Below, piece after piece: positions 33,803 through 42,510 of a stretch of DNA of 64,000 bases (the first letter of the stretch is position 1; the number at the start of each line of letters is the position of its first letter). The DNA is taken from the NCBI RefSeq assembly GCF_011174675.1, contig NZ_JAANIG010000001.1, positions 186,001 through 250,000 on the forward strand, in the 5' to 3' direction. The position numbers were made by a program, and so were the translations under genes. Origin of the DNA: Perlabentimonas gracilis (GTDB lineage: Bacteria; Bacteroidota; Bacteroidia; Bacteroidales; Tenuifilaceae). The notes under the pieces were generated by a model. It did not search any database. It was given only the letters and a program-made list of their open reading frames with translations, and was not told the origin of the DNA.

Positions 33803-35434
33803 CTATCCATTGGATGGTAACTCAAGGCCGTAACCTTGTTCTTTGTCGGCTTGCTTAAGTTTAAATGCAAGGAATATTGATATAATACCGCAAGCAACTA
33901 GCATAAGGATTGGCCAAGTGTAATCATAGTAAGGCAACTCTCCGCTAAGCTGCATAATCTTAATCTTATCGCTCACTTCGGCGCCTGTAAATCCTTGTGC
34001 TAAAAGATTCTTTCTAACATCTTCAATAGCCTTAAGCACAACTGGGTTTACTTTATTAAGTAAAGCACCTATACCCCAGAAGAATGCAAGAAGCCCCCAG
34101 TTTTGAACTGTAAACATCGATGCGTATGCGGTACCCAAACGGTTCTCGGCAACAATTTTAGCAACAGAAGGCCACATTGCGGCAGGTACAAGCGAGAAAG
34201 CCACACCTAAACTCAAAAGGCCAGCATAGGCCAATGTTACAGAATTGAAAACAGAAAGAGAGAGGTGAGCAAAGATGAGCAATAGCGAACCTAAAATCAT
34301 TAGCGTAGCTGCTTTCCCTTTCTTGTCAACAATACTGCCAAAGATAGGAGTAAAAATAATAGTTCCAAGAGGAATAAGCGACGCCACTTTAGGACCATTT
34401 ATCATCCACTGCCCAAGTACTTCTCTGTTTGCAAAAACCAAAGCAGCGAATGCAGAAACAATGATAATTCTAGCAAACATTTTAGACTGAGTACCCTTTA
34501 AGTTTGCAGGCACCAAAGTTATAGAAAGAGCAAAAGCAAAAAGAATAATATAAACAAAAGTGCTTCCTAAAGCTTCACTACCAAAAGCAATAAATGTTGC
34601 ACCCTCGGGTAGTACATATGAGAATTCAAATTTGTTTACTAAAAGGTCGGGTGCATATTGCATAAAAGGGAAAACGGCTGAGTAAAAAGCAACGCAAAGT
34701 AAGGCTATGTAGATAAATGATTTGTTTGTAGCAAGTTTTACAAGGTCACTAAATTTGAAATCATCCTCGGGGTTATGTTCTTTCTTAACCCCATTGTTGG
34801 TCTGACCATCTAATCTCACATCGAAAATAATGTAAACCAAGAAGAATATTAGCGACATACCAATTAACGATGCGGCAAAAATTGCAGCAGGAGCAATAGC
34901 AACACCAGCAATATCGAGCGAAATTGCAATTGCTAACGCAGAACCCAAACGGCCAAAACCCATATTAATAGCCATTGCCAAAGCAAGTTCGTAGCCTTTA
35001 AACCATTTTACAATAGTTTTAGTAACAACCACGCAAACCACTTCAAGACCTGAGCCAAAAAGTACACGTCCAATAATCATCCAAGTAATTACTGTACCTT
35101 TGTCTTCGCCAAATACGCCTAAAGAGGCCAATGCTATAACAACACCTCCAAGCGTAGCAAGAGAGCCAAACGCTAAGCCAGCTAGACGAATTCCCCACTT
35201 GTCAAGAATTATCCCGCCAATAATAATCATACCAAACACGTTGGCAATAGTGGTTAGAGCGATAATTCGACCAAACTCCTCGCTGTTTATGCCAAATTCA
35301 GACTGCATTAAGTCTTTAAGGGGCGAAAAAAAATCTTGAAAGTAGTAAGTAGAAAACATTAAACTACTAATAAGAATAAGAACCAGCCAGCGCATACCAG
35401 CCGAATCACGTAATGTTTTTTTTAGTTTCTCCAT
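33803..35434 (-). CDS. Major facilitator superfamily transporter, MFSD1-like
   Basis: 543 residues with 12 predicted membrane helices and an enlarged loop between helices 6 and 7 (about 210-235). The MFS A-motif region appears as GGIILDKWGIRLAG after helix 2 and GSIVDKKGKAATLMILG after helix 8. The N-terminal RWLVLILISSLMFSTYYFQD and overall form resemble the MFSD1-like group common in Bacteroidota, for which dipeptide transport has been proposed in animals. A minus-strand -7 box TATTTTTG (35508-35515) gives a leader of about 70 nt. Substrate uncertain. Confidence 0.85.
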   Translation of the reverse strand: MEKLKKTLRDSAGMRWLVLILISSLMFSTYYFQDFFSPLKDLMQSEFGINSEEFGRIIALTTIANVFGMIIIGGIILDKWGIRLAGLAFGSLATLGGVVIALASLGVFGEDKGTVITWMIIGRVLFGSGLEVVCVVVTKTIVKWFKGYELALAMAINMGFGRLGSALAIAISLDIAGVAIAPAAIFAASLIGMSLIFFLVYIIFDVRLDGQTNNGVKKEHNPEDDFKFSDLVKLATNKSFIYIALLCVAFYSAVFPFMQYAPDLLVNKFEFSYVLPEGATFIAFGSEALGSTFVYIILFAFALSITLVPANLKGTQSKMFARIIIVSAFAALVFANREVLGQWMINGPKVASLIPLGTIIFTPIFGSIVDKKGKAATLMILGSLLLIFAHLSLSVFNSVTLAYAGLLSLGVAFSLVPAAMWPSVAKIVAENRLGTAYASMFTVQNWGLLAFFWGIGALLNKVNPVVLKAIEDVRKNLLAQGFTGAEVSDKIKIMQLSGELPYYDYTWPILMLVACGIISIFLAFKLKQADKEQGYGLELPSNG

Positions 35435-35507
35435 TTTAGTTTGTTTTTATTTGATGTTTTGCCAGAATTAATAGACGGTGTCAGTTGTAATGATTTTTTA
35501 AACGAGC

Positions 35508-35515
35508 CAAAAATA
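35508..35515 (-). promoter_or_regulatory. -7 promoter element of the MFS gene
   Basis: Minus-strand TATTTTTG fits TAnnTTTG, about 75 bp before the start codon. Confidence 0.4.
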
Positions 35516-35583
35516 TAATAATAATCAATTACCGCAAATAACAATTGTTAGTTAACCCAAATTATTGTTAACATTTTTAAAAT

Positions 35584-35609
35584 AAAAAAAGGGCATATGC
35601 CCTTTTTTT
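35584..35609 (-). terminator. Symmetric terminator of the SPOR gene
   Basis: Perfect palindrome: an A7 tract, GGGCATATGCCC, then a T7 tract, just past the stop of the SPOR lipoprotein. It would work on either strand. Confidence 0.85.
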
Positions 35610-35649
35610 ACCTATCTTAAAACTTCTCTTGGAGTAAGATCTATGTAAT

Positions 35650-36120
35650 CTATTTACCAGCTTCATAAACCCACATCTCAATGGGCTCCTCCTTAGAACG
35701 GTTAATCCTAAGTATCTCGGTGGCTGCTTTCGAGTAGGTTTCGAATGCACCAACCGAAACCATCTTAAATCCATTGGGCGACTCCACAATTTTAGGATTC
35801 TGGAAACCGAACTTGGCAACCTGCTTCTGGTACTCATTGGCGTTTGAAGGTACTTTGAAACTACCAATTATAACATGGTAACGGTTACGGGCTTCCATTT
35901 CCCTAATTCGCATAAGCGAGTCCTGAATGGCTTTCTCCTTGGCACGACGGGCTTCCTCAAGTTTCCTAGCCTTTTGCATTTCGGCTTGCTTAATGCTGTC
36001 CTGCTTGGCCTGCCACACAACTAGGGTGTCTTCCCCTTTGTCGGATTTAAACCTTTCGAAAAAACGGCAACCTGAAAAGGTAAATGCCAGTAATAAAGTA
36101 AGGATGAGTACTTTTCTCAT
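35650..36120 (-). CDS. SPOR-domain lipoprotein
   Basis: 156 residues; lipobox Cys18 (FSGC). A charged coiled-coil follows (about 45-78: KQDSIKQAEMQKARKLEEAR), then a C-terminal SPOR domain (about 80-155: YHVIIGSFKVPSNANEYQKQ, GFKMVSVGAFETYSKAA), which binds denuded peptidoglycan glycan strands at division sites. Probably anchored in the outer membrane and reaching the cell wall; likely role in division or wall remodelling. Monocistronic. Confidence 0.9.
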   Translation of the reverse strand: MRKVLILTLLLAFTFSGCRFFERFKSDKGEDTLVVWQAKQDSIKQAEMQKARKLEEARRAKEKAIQDSLMRIREMEARNRYHVIIGSFKVPSNANEYQKQVAKFGFQNPKIVESPNGFKMVSVGAFETYSKAATEILRINRSKEEPIEMWVYEAGK

Positions 36121-36257
36121 AGTTGCTTCTAGTTAAATTCTATACCAAATTTCTACATTTTTTTCTCACAAACAAAAAAAAATGTAATAATTATTTGGTA
36201 ATCACTCATTTTTTGTAGCCTCGATTTTGTATGTTGTTGGAATACAGGTGTAAAAGA

Positions 36258-37166
36258 TTAGTCGTTAAAAGGATTTTTCTTTTCGAAATTGGGTAGGTAA
36301 TATGTGTTACTTCCCATATTCTGCACCCATCCCCTGTGGAAACCCATTCGTTTCAACTCAGAAACCACCACCTCGTACTCTCTTTTTGTCACCGATCTGC
36401 TAATGCAGTTTAAACTGTCATTAGAGGGCTGAAACTGGCTCATCAAGGAGATGGTTAGGTTATTCGAAATTTCGCTTATCTCCTGCAGTATTCTCATACT
36501 ATCCGCAGAATGACCGGGCAAAACCAGATGCCGTACAATTACTCCCTGCTCAACTATGCCCTCATCGTCAAGCTGTAGGGATGTTCCCTTTTGCCAAATC
36601 ATCTCTTTTAATACTTTGGTTGCAATAGAAAAGTAGCTGGGAGCATGGCTGTACTTTACTGCAAGTTCATCATCAAAATACTTAATGTCTGGGAGATAAA
36701 TATCTACATAATCGTAAAGCATTCTTAGTACTTCCGGGGAGTCGTATCCATTGGAGTTATACACTACTCGCGGTTTGTATCCAATTTGGTTAAGCATTTC
36801 GATAATTGTAACCATCTGTGGTACCTGATGGGTTGGCGAAACAAACCCAAGGATCTTTATCCCTCGGTCAAGTATTTCGACAATCCGTTGTATAATAGTT
36901 TCGTAATCTCTTATCCATTGGCTCGAATGGTTCGAGTTTCGACTAATTTGATGGTTTTGGCAAAAGCAACAGCTTAGGTTGCAATGAGCAAAAAACACGT
37001 TGCAAACCCCAGTGCTTCCCGATAATGCAGGCTCCTCACCCTTGTGAATGGTGATGCTGGCAACTAGAGGTTCAGAGTCCGTACTGCAGTATCCTAATTC
37101 GCCCTTAGTACGATTTGCGCCACATTGCCGTGGGCAAAGTGTGCAGCTGGCCAAGGATTCTTTCAT
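36258..37166 (-). CDS. Radical SAM protein, pyruvate-formate-lyase-activase-like (COG1313 type)
   Basis: 302 residues from the ATG at 37166. An N-terminal Cys cluster (CTLCPRQCGANR, GYC; Cys8, 11, 15, 27) is followed by the radical SAM CxxxCxxC motif Cys62, Cys66, Cys69 (HCNLSCCFC) that holds the 4Fe-4S cluster, then GFVSPTHQVP, VYNSNGYDS and LPDIKYFDD, typical of COG1313. Targets of this group are mostly unknown. The frame is open to 37196, but a minus-strand TACCTTTG box at 37194-37201 puts transcription start near 37189, so only the ATGs at 37175 or 37166 can be used. Confidence 0.88.
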   Translation of the reverse strand: MKESLASCTLCPRQCGANRTKGELGYCSTDSEPLVASITIHKGEEPALSGSTGVCNVFFAHCNLSCCFCQNHQISRNSNHSSQWIRDYETIIQRIVEILDRGIKILGFVSPTHQVPQMVTIIEMLNQIGYKPRVVYNSNGYDSPEVLRMLYDYVDIYLPDIKYFDDELAVKYSHAPSYFSIATKVLKEMIWQKGTSLQLDDEGIVEQGVIVRHLVLPGHSADSMRILQEISEISNNLTISLMSQFQPSNDSLNCISRSVTKREYEVVVSELKRMGFHRGWVQNMGSNTYYLPNFEKKNPFND

Positions 37167-37193
37167 CTTTAGCATCAATATAACTTTTAAACG

Positions 37194-37201
37194 CAAAGGT
37201 A
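37194..37201 (-). promoter_or_regulatory. -7 promoter element of the radical SAM gene
   Basis: Minus-strand TACCTTTG; sets the transcription start near 37189 and excludes the ATG at 37196. Confidence 0.5.
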
Positions 37202-37230
37202 GTATCTAGCATTATTTCTATCTAATATCG

Positions 37231-37259
37231 TTGCTATTTAACAGTTTTTTGTAGTTTTG
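37231..37259 (+). promoter_or_regulatory. Promoter of the acyl-CoA ligase gene
   Basis: TTG (37231-37233), 18-bp spacer, TAGTTTTG (37252-37259). Leader of about 70 nt to the ATG at 37333. Confidence 0.6.
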
Positions 37260-37272
37260 TTGGTGGTGTTAA

Positions 37273-37293
37273 CTGTTTTTTAAACAGCTGTTT
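37273..37293 (+). promoter_or_regulatory. Candidate operator: CTGTTT/AAACAG repeats in the leader
   Basis: CTGTTT, 3 bp, AAACAG, CTGTTT in direct succession; the last two form the perfect 12-bp palindrome AAACAGCTGTTT (37282-37293). It lies just after the predicted transcription start, a typical repressor position. Confidence 0.45.
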
Positions 37294-37332
37294 GGACATA
37301 AGAATCTGGTTTATAAACAAAATTTGAAAAGA

Positions 37333-39237
37333 ATGACTACTATAATCGATCTGTTTGAGCAGAGTGTTGATAAGTACTCTGCCAATCCCTATTTGTGGGA
37401 GAAAAAGTTGGATAAGTTTACCTCCATTACATACAACGAAACTCGGAGTGAGGTATACCGTTTGGCCTCGGGGCTACTTAGCCTGGGTGTTAAGGATAAC
37501 GATACCATAGCTCTGCTTTCCGAGGGAAGAAACCTGTGGGTTATTAGCGAGTTGGCCATTCTTTACACTGGAGCTATCAATGTTCCACTTTCGATAAAGC
37601 TCGAGGGCCCCGATCTGCTATTCAGATTGGAGCATTCCGAAACCTCCATAATTTTTGTGTCGGGTAGCCAAGCGCATAAGATAAAGGGCATTAAGAGCCA
37701 GCTACCGCTGGTTAAAAAGATTGTTTACCTCGATGAGCAGGATGTTTACGACGAGAACGAGATGTATGTTGCCCAACTTTTTTCGCTTGGCGATGAGTAT
37801 CTTGCTGCTAATCCTAATGCATTGGCCGAATCGCGCAAGCAAATCGATCTCGATCATTATGCCACCATTAGCTACACATCGGGCACCACCGCCGACCCCA
37901 AGGGCGTAATTCTTTCGCATCGAAATTATACAGCCAATGTGGAGCAGGCACTAACACTGATGGATATCCCACCATCATACCGCACCTTAATTATCCTTCC
38001 GCTCGACCATTGCTTTGCTCACGTGGCCGGATTATATTCGTTCATGGCTTGTGGTGCCAGCATTGCCACCGTGCAGCAGGGTAAAACACCTATGGAAACT
38101 CTAAAGAATATACCTATTAATATAAAGGAGATAAAGCCCAACCTGCTGCTTAGTGTACCTGCTCTGGCCAAAAACTTTAAAAAGAATATCGAGTCGAACA
38201 TTAAGGCAAAAGGGAAAGTTGTATCTAAACTTTTTGACTTCGCCATGATGTTATCCTACAAGTACAATAAGGAAGGATTCAATAAGGGGAGGGGTGGAAC
38301 ATTTATTTACAAGCCATTGATATGGCTATTCGATAAGATCTTATTTAAAAAGATTCGCGAGGGGTTTGGTGGTCAGCTCAGGTTCTTTATTGGAGGCGGT
38401 GCGCTGCTCGATATCGACCTTCAGAGGTTTTTCTATGCCGTGGGTATGCCTATGATGCAGGGGTACGGCCTCTCCGAGGCAACACCCATTATCAGTTCGA
38501 ATTCGCTTAAGCGTCATAAGTTAGGCTCTTCGGGTTATTTGGTAACTCCTATGGAGTTGAGGATTTGCGACGATAAAGGAATAGAACTTCCTGTTGGCGA
38601 AAAGGGAGAGATTGTGATTAAGGGCGAGAATGTGATGAAGGGATATTGGAAGAACGAGAAGGCCTCTGCCGAAACTGTAAAGGATGGATGGCTTTACACC
38701 GGTGATATGGGGTATATGGATAAGGATGGGTTTCTTTACGTTTTGGGCCGGTTTAAAAGTTTGCTCATAGGGAACGATGGCGAAAAGTATAGCCCCGAGG
38801 GTATAGAGGAAACCTTAGTGGAACAGTCCAAACTAATCGATCAGGTTATTCTATACAACAACCAAAACGCCTATACCGTAGCATTGATCGTTCCTGCTAA
38901 AGAGCAGCTAAAGAGAACTGTAAGTGGATCGCACAGCGATTTATCATCCATCGAGGCGCATCAGTTTGCCATAAAGCTAGTTCAGGACGATATCGCTTTG
39001 TTCAAAATTGGCGGAGAATTCGAGGGGCAGTTCCCCGATCGATGGCTTCCAGCTACTTTTGCTCTACTGGAGGAGCCTTTTACTGAGCAGAATGGTATGG
39101 TGAATAGCACCATGAAGGTGGTTAGGGGCAAGGTAGAAAAGCACTATGCACACAGGCTGGAATATCTTTATACCCCAGCGGGGAAAGATGTATTTAGCGA
39201 TCAGAATATTCAGGTGATATCTAAGCTAATGGGGTAG
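37333..39237 (+). CDS. Long-chain fatty acid-CoA ligase (AMP-forming)
   Basis: 634 residues of the ANL adenylating superfamily. P-loop-like core A3 YTSGTTADPKG (181-191), A5 MQGYGLSEATP, A7 GWLYTGDMGYMDKDG and A8 GRFKSLLIGNDGEKYSPEGI are all present. The C-terminal domain lacks an obvious catalytic A10 Lys by eye because the region is divergent (MKVVRGKVEKHY could supply it). It activates fatty acids to acyl-CoA for membrane lipid synthesis or degradation. The frame opens at TTG 37324; the ATG at 37333 is preferred. A palindromic operator candidate lies in the leader. Confidence 0.92.
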   Translation: MTTIIDLFEQSVDKYSANPYLWEKKLDKFTSITYNETRSEVYRLASGLLSLGVKDNDTIALLSEGRNLWVISELAILYTGAINVPLSIKLEGPDLLFRLEHSETSIIFVSGSQAHKIKGIKSQLPLVKKIVYLDEQDVYDENEMYVAQLFSLGDEYLAANPNALAESRKQIDLDHYATISYTSGTTADPKGVILSHRNYTANVEQALTLMDIPPSYRTLIILPLDHCFAHVAGLYSFMACGASIATVQQGKTPMETLKNIPINIKEIKPNLLLSVPALAKNFKKNIESNIKAKGKVVSKLFDFAMMLSYKYNKEGFNKGRGGTFIYKPLIWLFDKILFKKIREGFGGQLRFFIGGGALLDIDLQRFFYAVGMPMMQGYGLSEATPIISSNSLKRHKLGSSGYLVTPMELRICDDKGIELPVGEKGEIVIKGENVMKGYWKNEKASAETVKDGWLYTGDMGYMDKDGFLYVLGRFKSLLIGNDGEKYSPEGIEETLVEQSKLIDQVILYNNQNAYTVALIVPAKEQLKRTVSGSHSDLSSIEAHQFAIKLVQDDIALFKIGGEFEGQFPDRWLPATFALLEEPFTEQNGMVNSTMKVVRGKVEKHYAHRLEYLYTPAGKDVFSDQNIQVISKLMG

Positions 39238-39260
39238 CCCAACCCACATATTTTACTTTT

Positions 39261-39294
39261 AAAAATCCTATGGCAATCTGGTCGTAGGATTTTT
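39261..39294 (+). terminator. Terminator of the acyl-CoA ligase gene
   Basis: 10-bp stem AAAAATCCTA/TAGGATTTTT (39261-39270 and 39285-39294), 14-nt loop, followed by more T. Confidence 0.85.
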
Positions 39295-39297
39295 TTT

Positions 39298-39498
39298 TTA
39301 GAAAAGCTTGGGATGATCCTTTTCGAATTGCTGAAGCACTTTTGATATAACCGCTTCGCGAAGAAATCTTGAGCGATTCTTTATTCTATATCGCCTGCAG
39401 TAAATGTTAATGGCTTCAAGTTCAGAGGAGTTGAAGAGTATCTCCTTCCTGTGAACCCGTTTAAGCCTTTCGTTGTTAAAGCCCGGACGTTTGAGCAT
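39298..39498 (-). CDS. Small ribbon-helix-helix-like DNA-binding protein
   Basis: 66 residues, strongly basic. The segment KEILFNSSELEAINIYCRRY then SRFLREAVISKVLQQF has the strand-helix-helix pattern of the ribbon-helix-helix fold (short beta-strand EILFN, helix, turn with IKNRS, helix). It is convergent with the acyl-CoA ligase gene and next to the MITE-like element. Could be a small repressor or a leftover accessory gene from mobile DNA; no partner toxin or relaxase is adjacent. Confidence 0.7.
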   Translation of the reverse strand: MLKRPGFNNERLKRVHRKEILFNSSELEAINIYCRRYRIKNRSRFLREAVISKVLQQFEKDHPKLF

Positions 39499-39608
39499 CG
39501 ATTGTTAAGTAATAGTTTGGTATACAAAGTAAGGCATTACCCAAAATATGCTTGCGGTTTTGGGCTGTAAAGAATTTAACATTTTGTAAAAAGTTTTTAA
39601 CATTTTTA

Positions 39609-39861
39609 GAAACTGTTTAAGTTTTACGTTTAAAAATTTGAAGAGCCCTCGTAGAGGGCATATAGCGATTGAAAATATGTGAAACTAAACTAAGCACCCC
39701 TGCCTTTGCCAGTCAGGCAGGCCAGAGTGGGTGCAATAATGAAAGCAACTTATTGCGCACTCTACGAGGCGCTATGGTTATATGAAATACTTTTTCAATC
39801 GTTATATGCCACCTACGGCAGCATCATAAAATGAATCGTTCAAAAAAAATTAAACAGTTTC
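39609..39861. mobile_element. MITE-like non-autonomous element (253 bp)
   Basis: Perfect 12-bp terminal inverted repeats GAAACTGTTTAA (39609-39620) and TTAAACAGTTTC (39850-39861), flanked by a TTA direct repeat (39606-39608 and 39862-39864). Subterminal 26-bp inverted repeats (39650-39675 and 39792-39817) match at 23 of 26 positions. Interior hairpins include CTCGTAGAG/CTCTACGAG (39648, 39760), GCACCC/GGGTGC (39694, 39729) and CCTGCC/GGCAGG (39699, 39716). No coding capacity. It sits in the 5' region of the hybrid kinase gene. Confidence 0.7.
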
Positions 39862-39969
39862 TTAGATTTTTCTACCCGTGGCTCAAATTATACCAACCAG
39901 AAAATTACCTGTAGTTGTAGTAATTTTTGTAAATTGGCATTAGCGTTAAATAGATTAATAGCTTAACCT

Positions 39970-42501
39970 ATGGATTCTAAAAGATATCATTTGCAGGAAT
40001 CACTCAGTCCACAAAGCCGCTTTGGCGTATTCCCTAAGGGAATTTCCCCCAATTCAAATATACATAGTATACCTATAGGGATATGGGAGGAGCACCCCAA
40101 CGCACACAGCAACACGTGGTCCAGCACACTATACACAATTTTAGGTGTTGACCAAAGCCCCGATTTTATTCCAAGCCTTTCAACGCTTACTAAAGGCATT
40201 AAGGCCAATGATAAGCAGAGGTTCAGCGATTTTTTAAATGCAATTACCCATGGGTCGGCTGTAAGGTCAATGGCCGTTGAGGTCACATATAGGTCGGGCA
40301 GGAACGAAACCAAAAACCTTATGATAACTGCCGAAAGGGTGGGTTCTAGTCAGCAGGAAAAGGGTTTTTGGCGCGGGGTAATTCAAGATATATCAGCGGT
40401 TCGATTGTGCGAAACAAATTTCAACTTGTACGCCCAAAGCGCGCTTAACTATTTCGAGAGGTTTCCACTGTTCATGCTTATACTTGATGGTAATGGTAAG
40501 CTAACATACTGGAACAGCGTTTGCGAGAGGATCACGGGTCATAAATCGAACGATTTGGCAGCGGGTAAAGATGTGTTTAAGCAGCTGTTCCCTTTGGTGA
40601 ATGCCCGCAAGAGGCTTCGGACTGCAATGCAGAATGCAGATTTTGAACCTTACGATGAGGAGTTTGAGATTGAAACCAAACGCGGTCGCAAATTTCTGTC
40701 GAAGTGGACAATCTTTCCCTATCGAAGTGCCCATAATGATTTGAATGTTGCAGCAATAGGTCGCGACATATCAAAGCAGGTGGTTAAGGAGAGGGCGTTA
40801 GAGCAAAAATTGCATCAAGCCAAAATTATCTCAAAGGTTACAACATCTCTTTTTGCGCTATCGCCAACGGATAATTACTATCATCATCTAGGGAGCACGC
40901 TCGAGAACCAAATTAACGATATGCTATTCCTTGTGTCGTCGGCCGAACCTGACCAGCAGTTCTTTACCATAGAGGGAGGTTACGGATTTTCATCGTCGGA
41001 GTGGCAGCAGGTTGTTGAGTCAGTGGGATGGAATCCCATTGGTAGGCGGTACCAACTGCAGGCCGATTCGACTTCCCTGGTCAAAGCAGCAAAGGTGCAA
41101 GCTATAGAGCAGTCGCTTTACACATTTTCCGACGGGCTGGTGTCATCGGTTGCCTCAAGAAATTTGGAGCGCATCTTCTCTATCGAAAGGTTCTACTCGG
41201 TGGGTATACAAACCGACCAGAAGGTATTTGGGTGGATACTTATTGCGGCGCAAAGTTCCGAAGTGGAAGAGTCGTTACAGCTGGTTCTGCAGCTTGCAAG
41301 GCTCTACGCTCAAGCTATGCAGCGTCGCGAGGTGGAACAGGCGGTGCTCCAATCGCGCGATGCAGCCCAAGAGGCCAACAGGCTTAAGTCGGCGTACCTT
41401 GCCAATATTGGCCATGAGATAAGAACCCCTATGAATGCCATTATCGGGTTTACCCAGCTGCTAAACATTCCCAACCTTAGCAAGAATAAGCGAAAGGAGT
41501 ATGTTGATATTATTAACCGCAAGGGGCAGATGTTGGTCAAGCTTATCAACGATATGGTTGATGTGACCCGCGTGGAATCGGGACAGCTTACTGTGGTTAA
41601 ATCTTTATTCTCTCCCAGCCGATTGTTAAACAACCTAAGAGATTTTTATAGCAACGAAAGGTTATTTCAGCATCGTGAGGCTGTTGAAGTACGCTTGGTT
41701 GTACCACCCAATTCCGATGATTTTATGCTTTATAGCGACGAGGGACGCTTGGAGCAGGTGTTTACCAATCTCCTCGACAATGCACTAAAATTTACCGAGA
41801 AGGGGTTTGTTGAATTTGGTTATCGGGTTAAGGATTCAACCGTAGAGTTTTATGTGAAGGACTCAGGTATTGGAATAGACCCAGCAATGCATCGGGTGGT
41901 GTTCGATAGGTACAGGCAGCTCGACGAGCGTATTGAGCGAGCCAAAGAGGGTAAAGGTTTAGGCTTAACCATTTGCAAGGGCATTGTTGAGCTGTTGAAT
42001 GGGAAGATTTGGGTAGAGTCTGAACCTGGAGAGGGAGCAGCCTTCCTGTTTGAAATACCATTAGGCACTGATATATCCAAGCCAATGGAGGCAGTACAGC
42101 AAGATGAAGATCAGGATGTGCCTGCAATGCCCGACTGGAAGAATAAGGTGCTGCTCATTGCCGAGGATGAGGAGATAAACTATCTGCTAATTAGTGAAAT
42201 GCTGGAGGGCACTGGTGTAAATATACTTTGGGCTAAGGATGGCGTACAGGCTGTCGAACTGGTTGATACCATAAAGAATATTGATGCAATCCTTATGGAT
42301 ATTCGAATGCCCAACAAGGATGGTTATGCTGCTTCGCTGGAGATTCACCAAATAAACCCCGACATCCCCATAATAGCCCAAACAGCATACGCTTTTTCCG
42401 AGGACAGGGCAAAGGCTGAGGCTGCTGGATGTAACGATTACATAACCAAACCAATTAGTAGCCAGCAACTGTTAAGTATTCTCGATGGTTATCTTGGATA
42501 G
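39970..42501 (+). CDS. Hybrid sensor histidine kinase with PAS and receiver domains
   Basis: 843 residues with no membrane segment. An N-terminal PAS-like region (about 30-140), a second PAS (about 155-275: MLILDGNGKLTYWNSVCERI), a GAF-like stretch (about 290-450), HisKA with phospho-His482 (NIGHEIRTPMNAI), HATPase_c (LDNALKFTEKG; GKGLGLTICKGIVE) and a C-terminal receiver with phosphoacceptor Asp777 (AILMDIRMPNKDG) and Lys in ITKPIS. A cytoplasmic sensor; no response regulator is adjacent, so output may go to an unlinked phosphotransfer protein. A MITE-like element lies just upstream. Confidence 0.93.
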   Translation: MDSKRYHLQESLSPQSRFGVFPKGISPNSNIHSIPIGIWEEHPNAHSNTWSSTLYTILGVDQSPDFIPSLSTLTKGIKANDKQRFSDFLNAITHGSAVRSMAVEVTYRSGRNETKNLMITAERVGSSQQEKGFWRGVIQDISAVRLCETNFNLYAQSALNYFERFPLFMLILDGNGKLTYWNSVCERITGHKSNDLAAGKDVFKQLFPLVNARKRLRTAMQNADFEPYDEEFEIETKRGRKFLSKWTIFPYRSAHNDLNVAAIGRDISKQVVKERALEQKLHQAKIISKVTTSLFALSPTDNYYHHLGSTLENQINDMLFLVSSAEPDQQFFTIEGGYGFSSSEWQQVVESVGWNPIGRRYQLQADSTSLVKAAKVQAIEQSLYTFSDGLVSSVASRNLERIFSIERFYSVGIQTDQKVFGWILIAAQSSEVEESLQLVLQLARLYAQAMQRREVEQAVLQSRDAAQEANRLKSAYLANIGHEIRTPMNAIIGFTQLLNIPNLSKNKRKEYVDIINRKGQMLVKLINDMVDVTRVESGQLTVVKSLFSPSRLLNNLRDFYSNERLFQHREAVEVRLVVPPNSDDFMLYSDEGRLEQVFTNLLDNALKFTEKGFVEFGYRVKDSTVEFYVKDSGIGIDPAMHRVVFDRYRQLDERIERAKEGKGLGLTICKGIVELLNGKIWVESEPGEGAAFLFEIPLGTDISKPMEAVQQDEDQDVPAMPDWKNKVLLIAEDEEINYLLISEMLEGTGVNILWAKDGVQAVELVDTIKNIDAILMDIRMPNKDGYAASLEIHQINPDIPIIAQTAYAFSEDRAKAEAAGCNDYITKPISSQQLLSILDGYLG

Positions 42502-42510
42502 GATAGGTGT

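Noticed and set aside
39298-39498. Toxin-antitoxin module containing the ribbon-helix-helix-like protein
   Set aside because: No toxin-sized gene lies next to it on either side.
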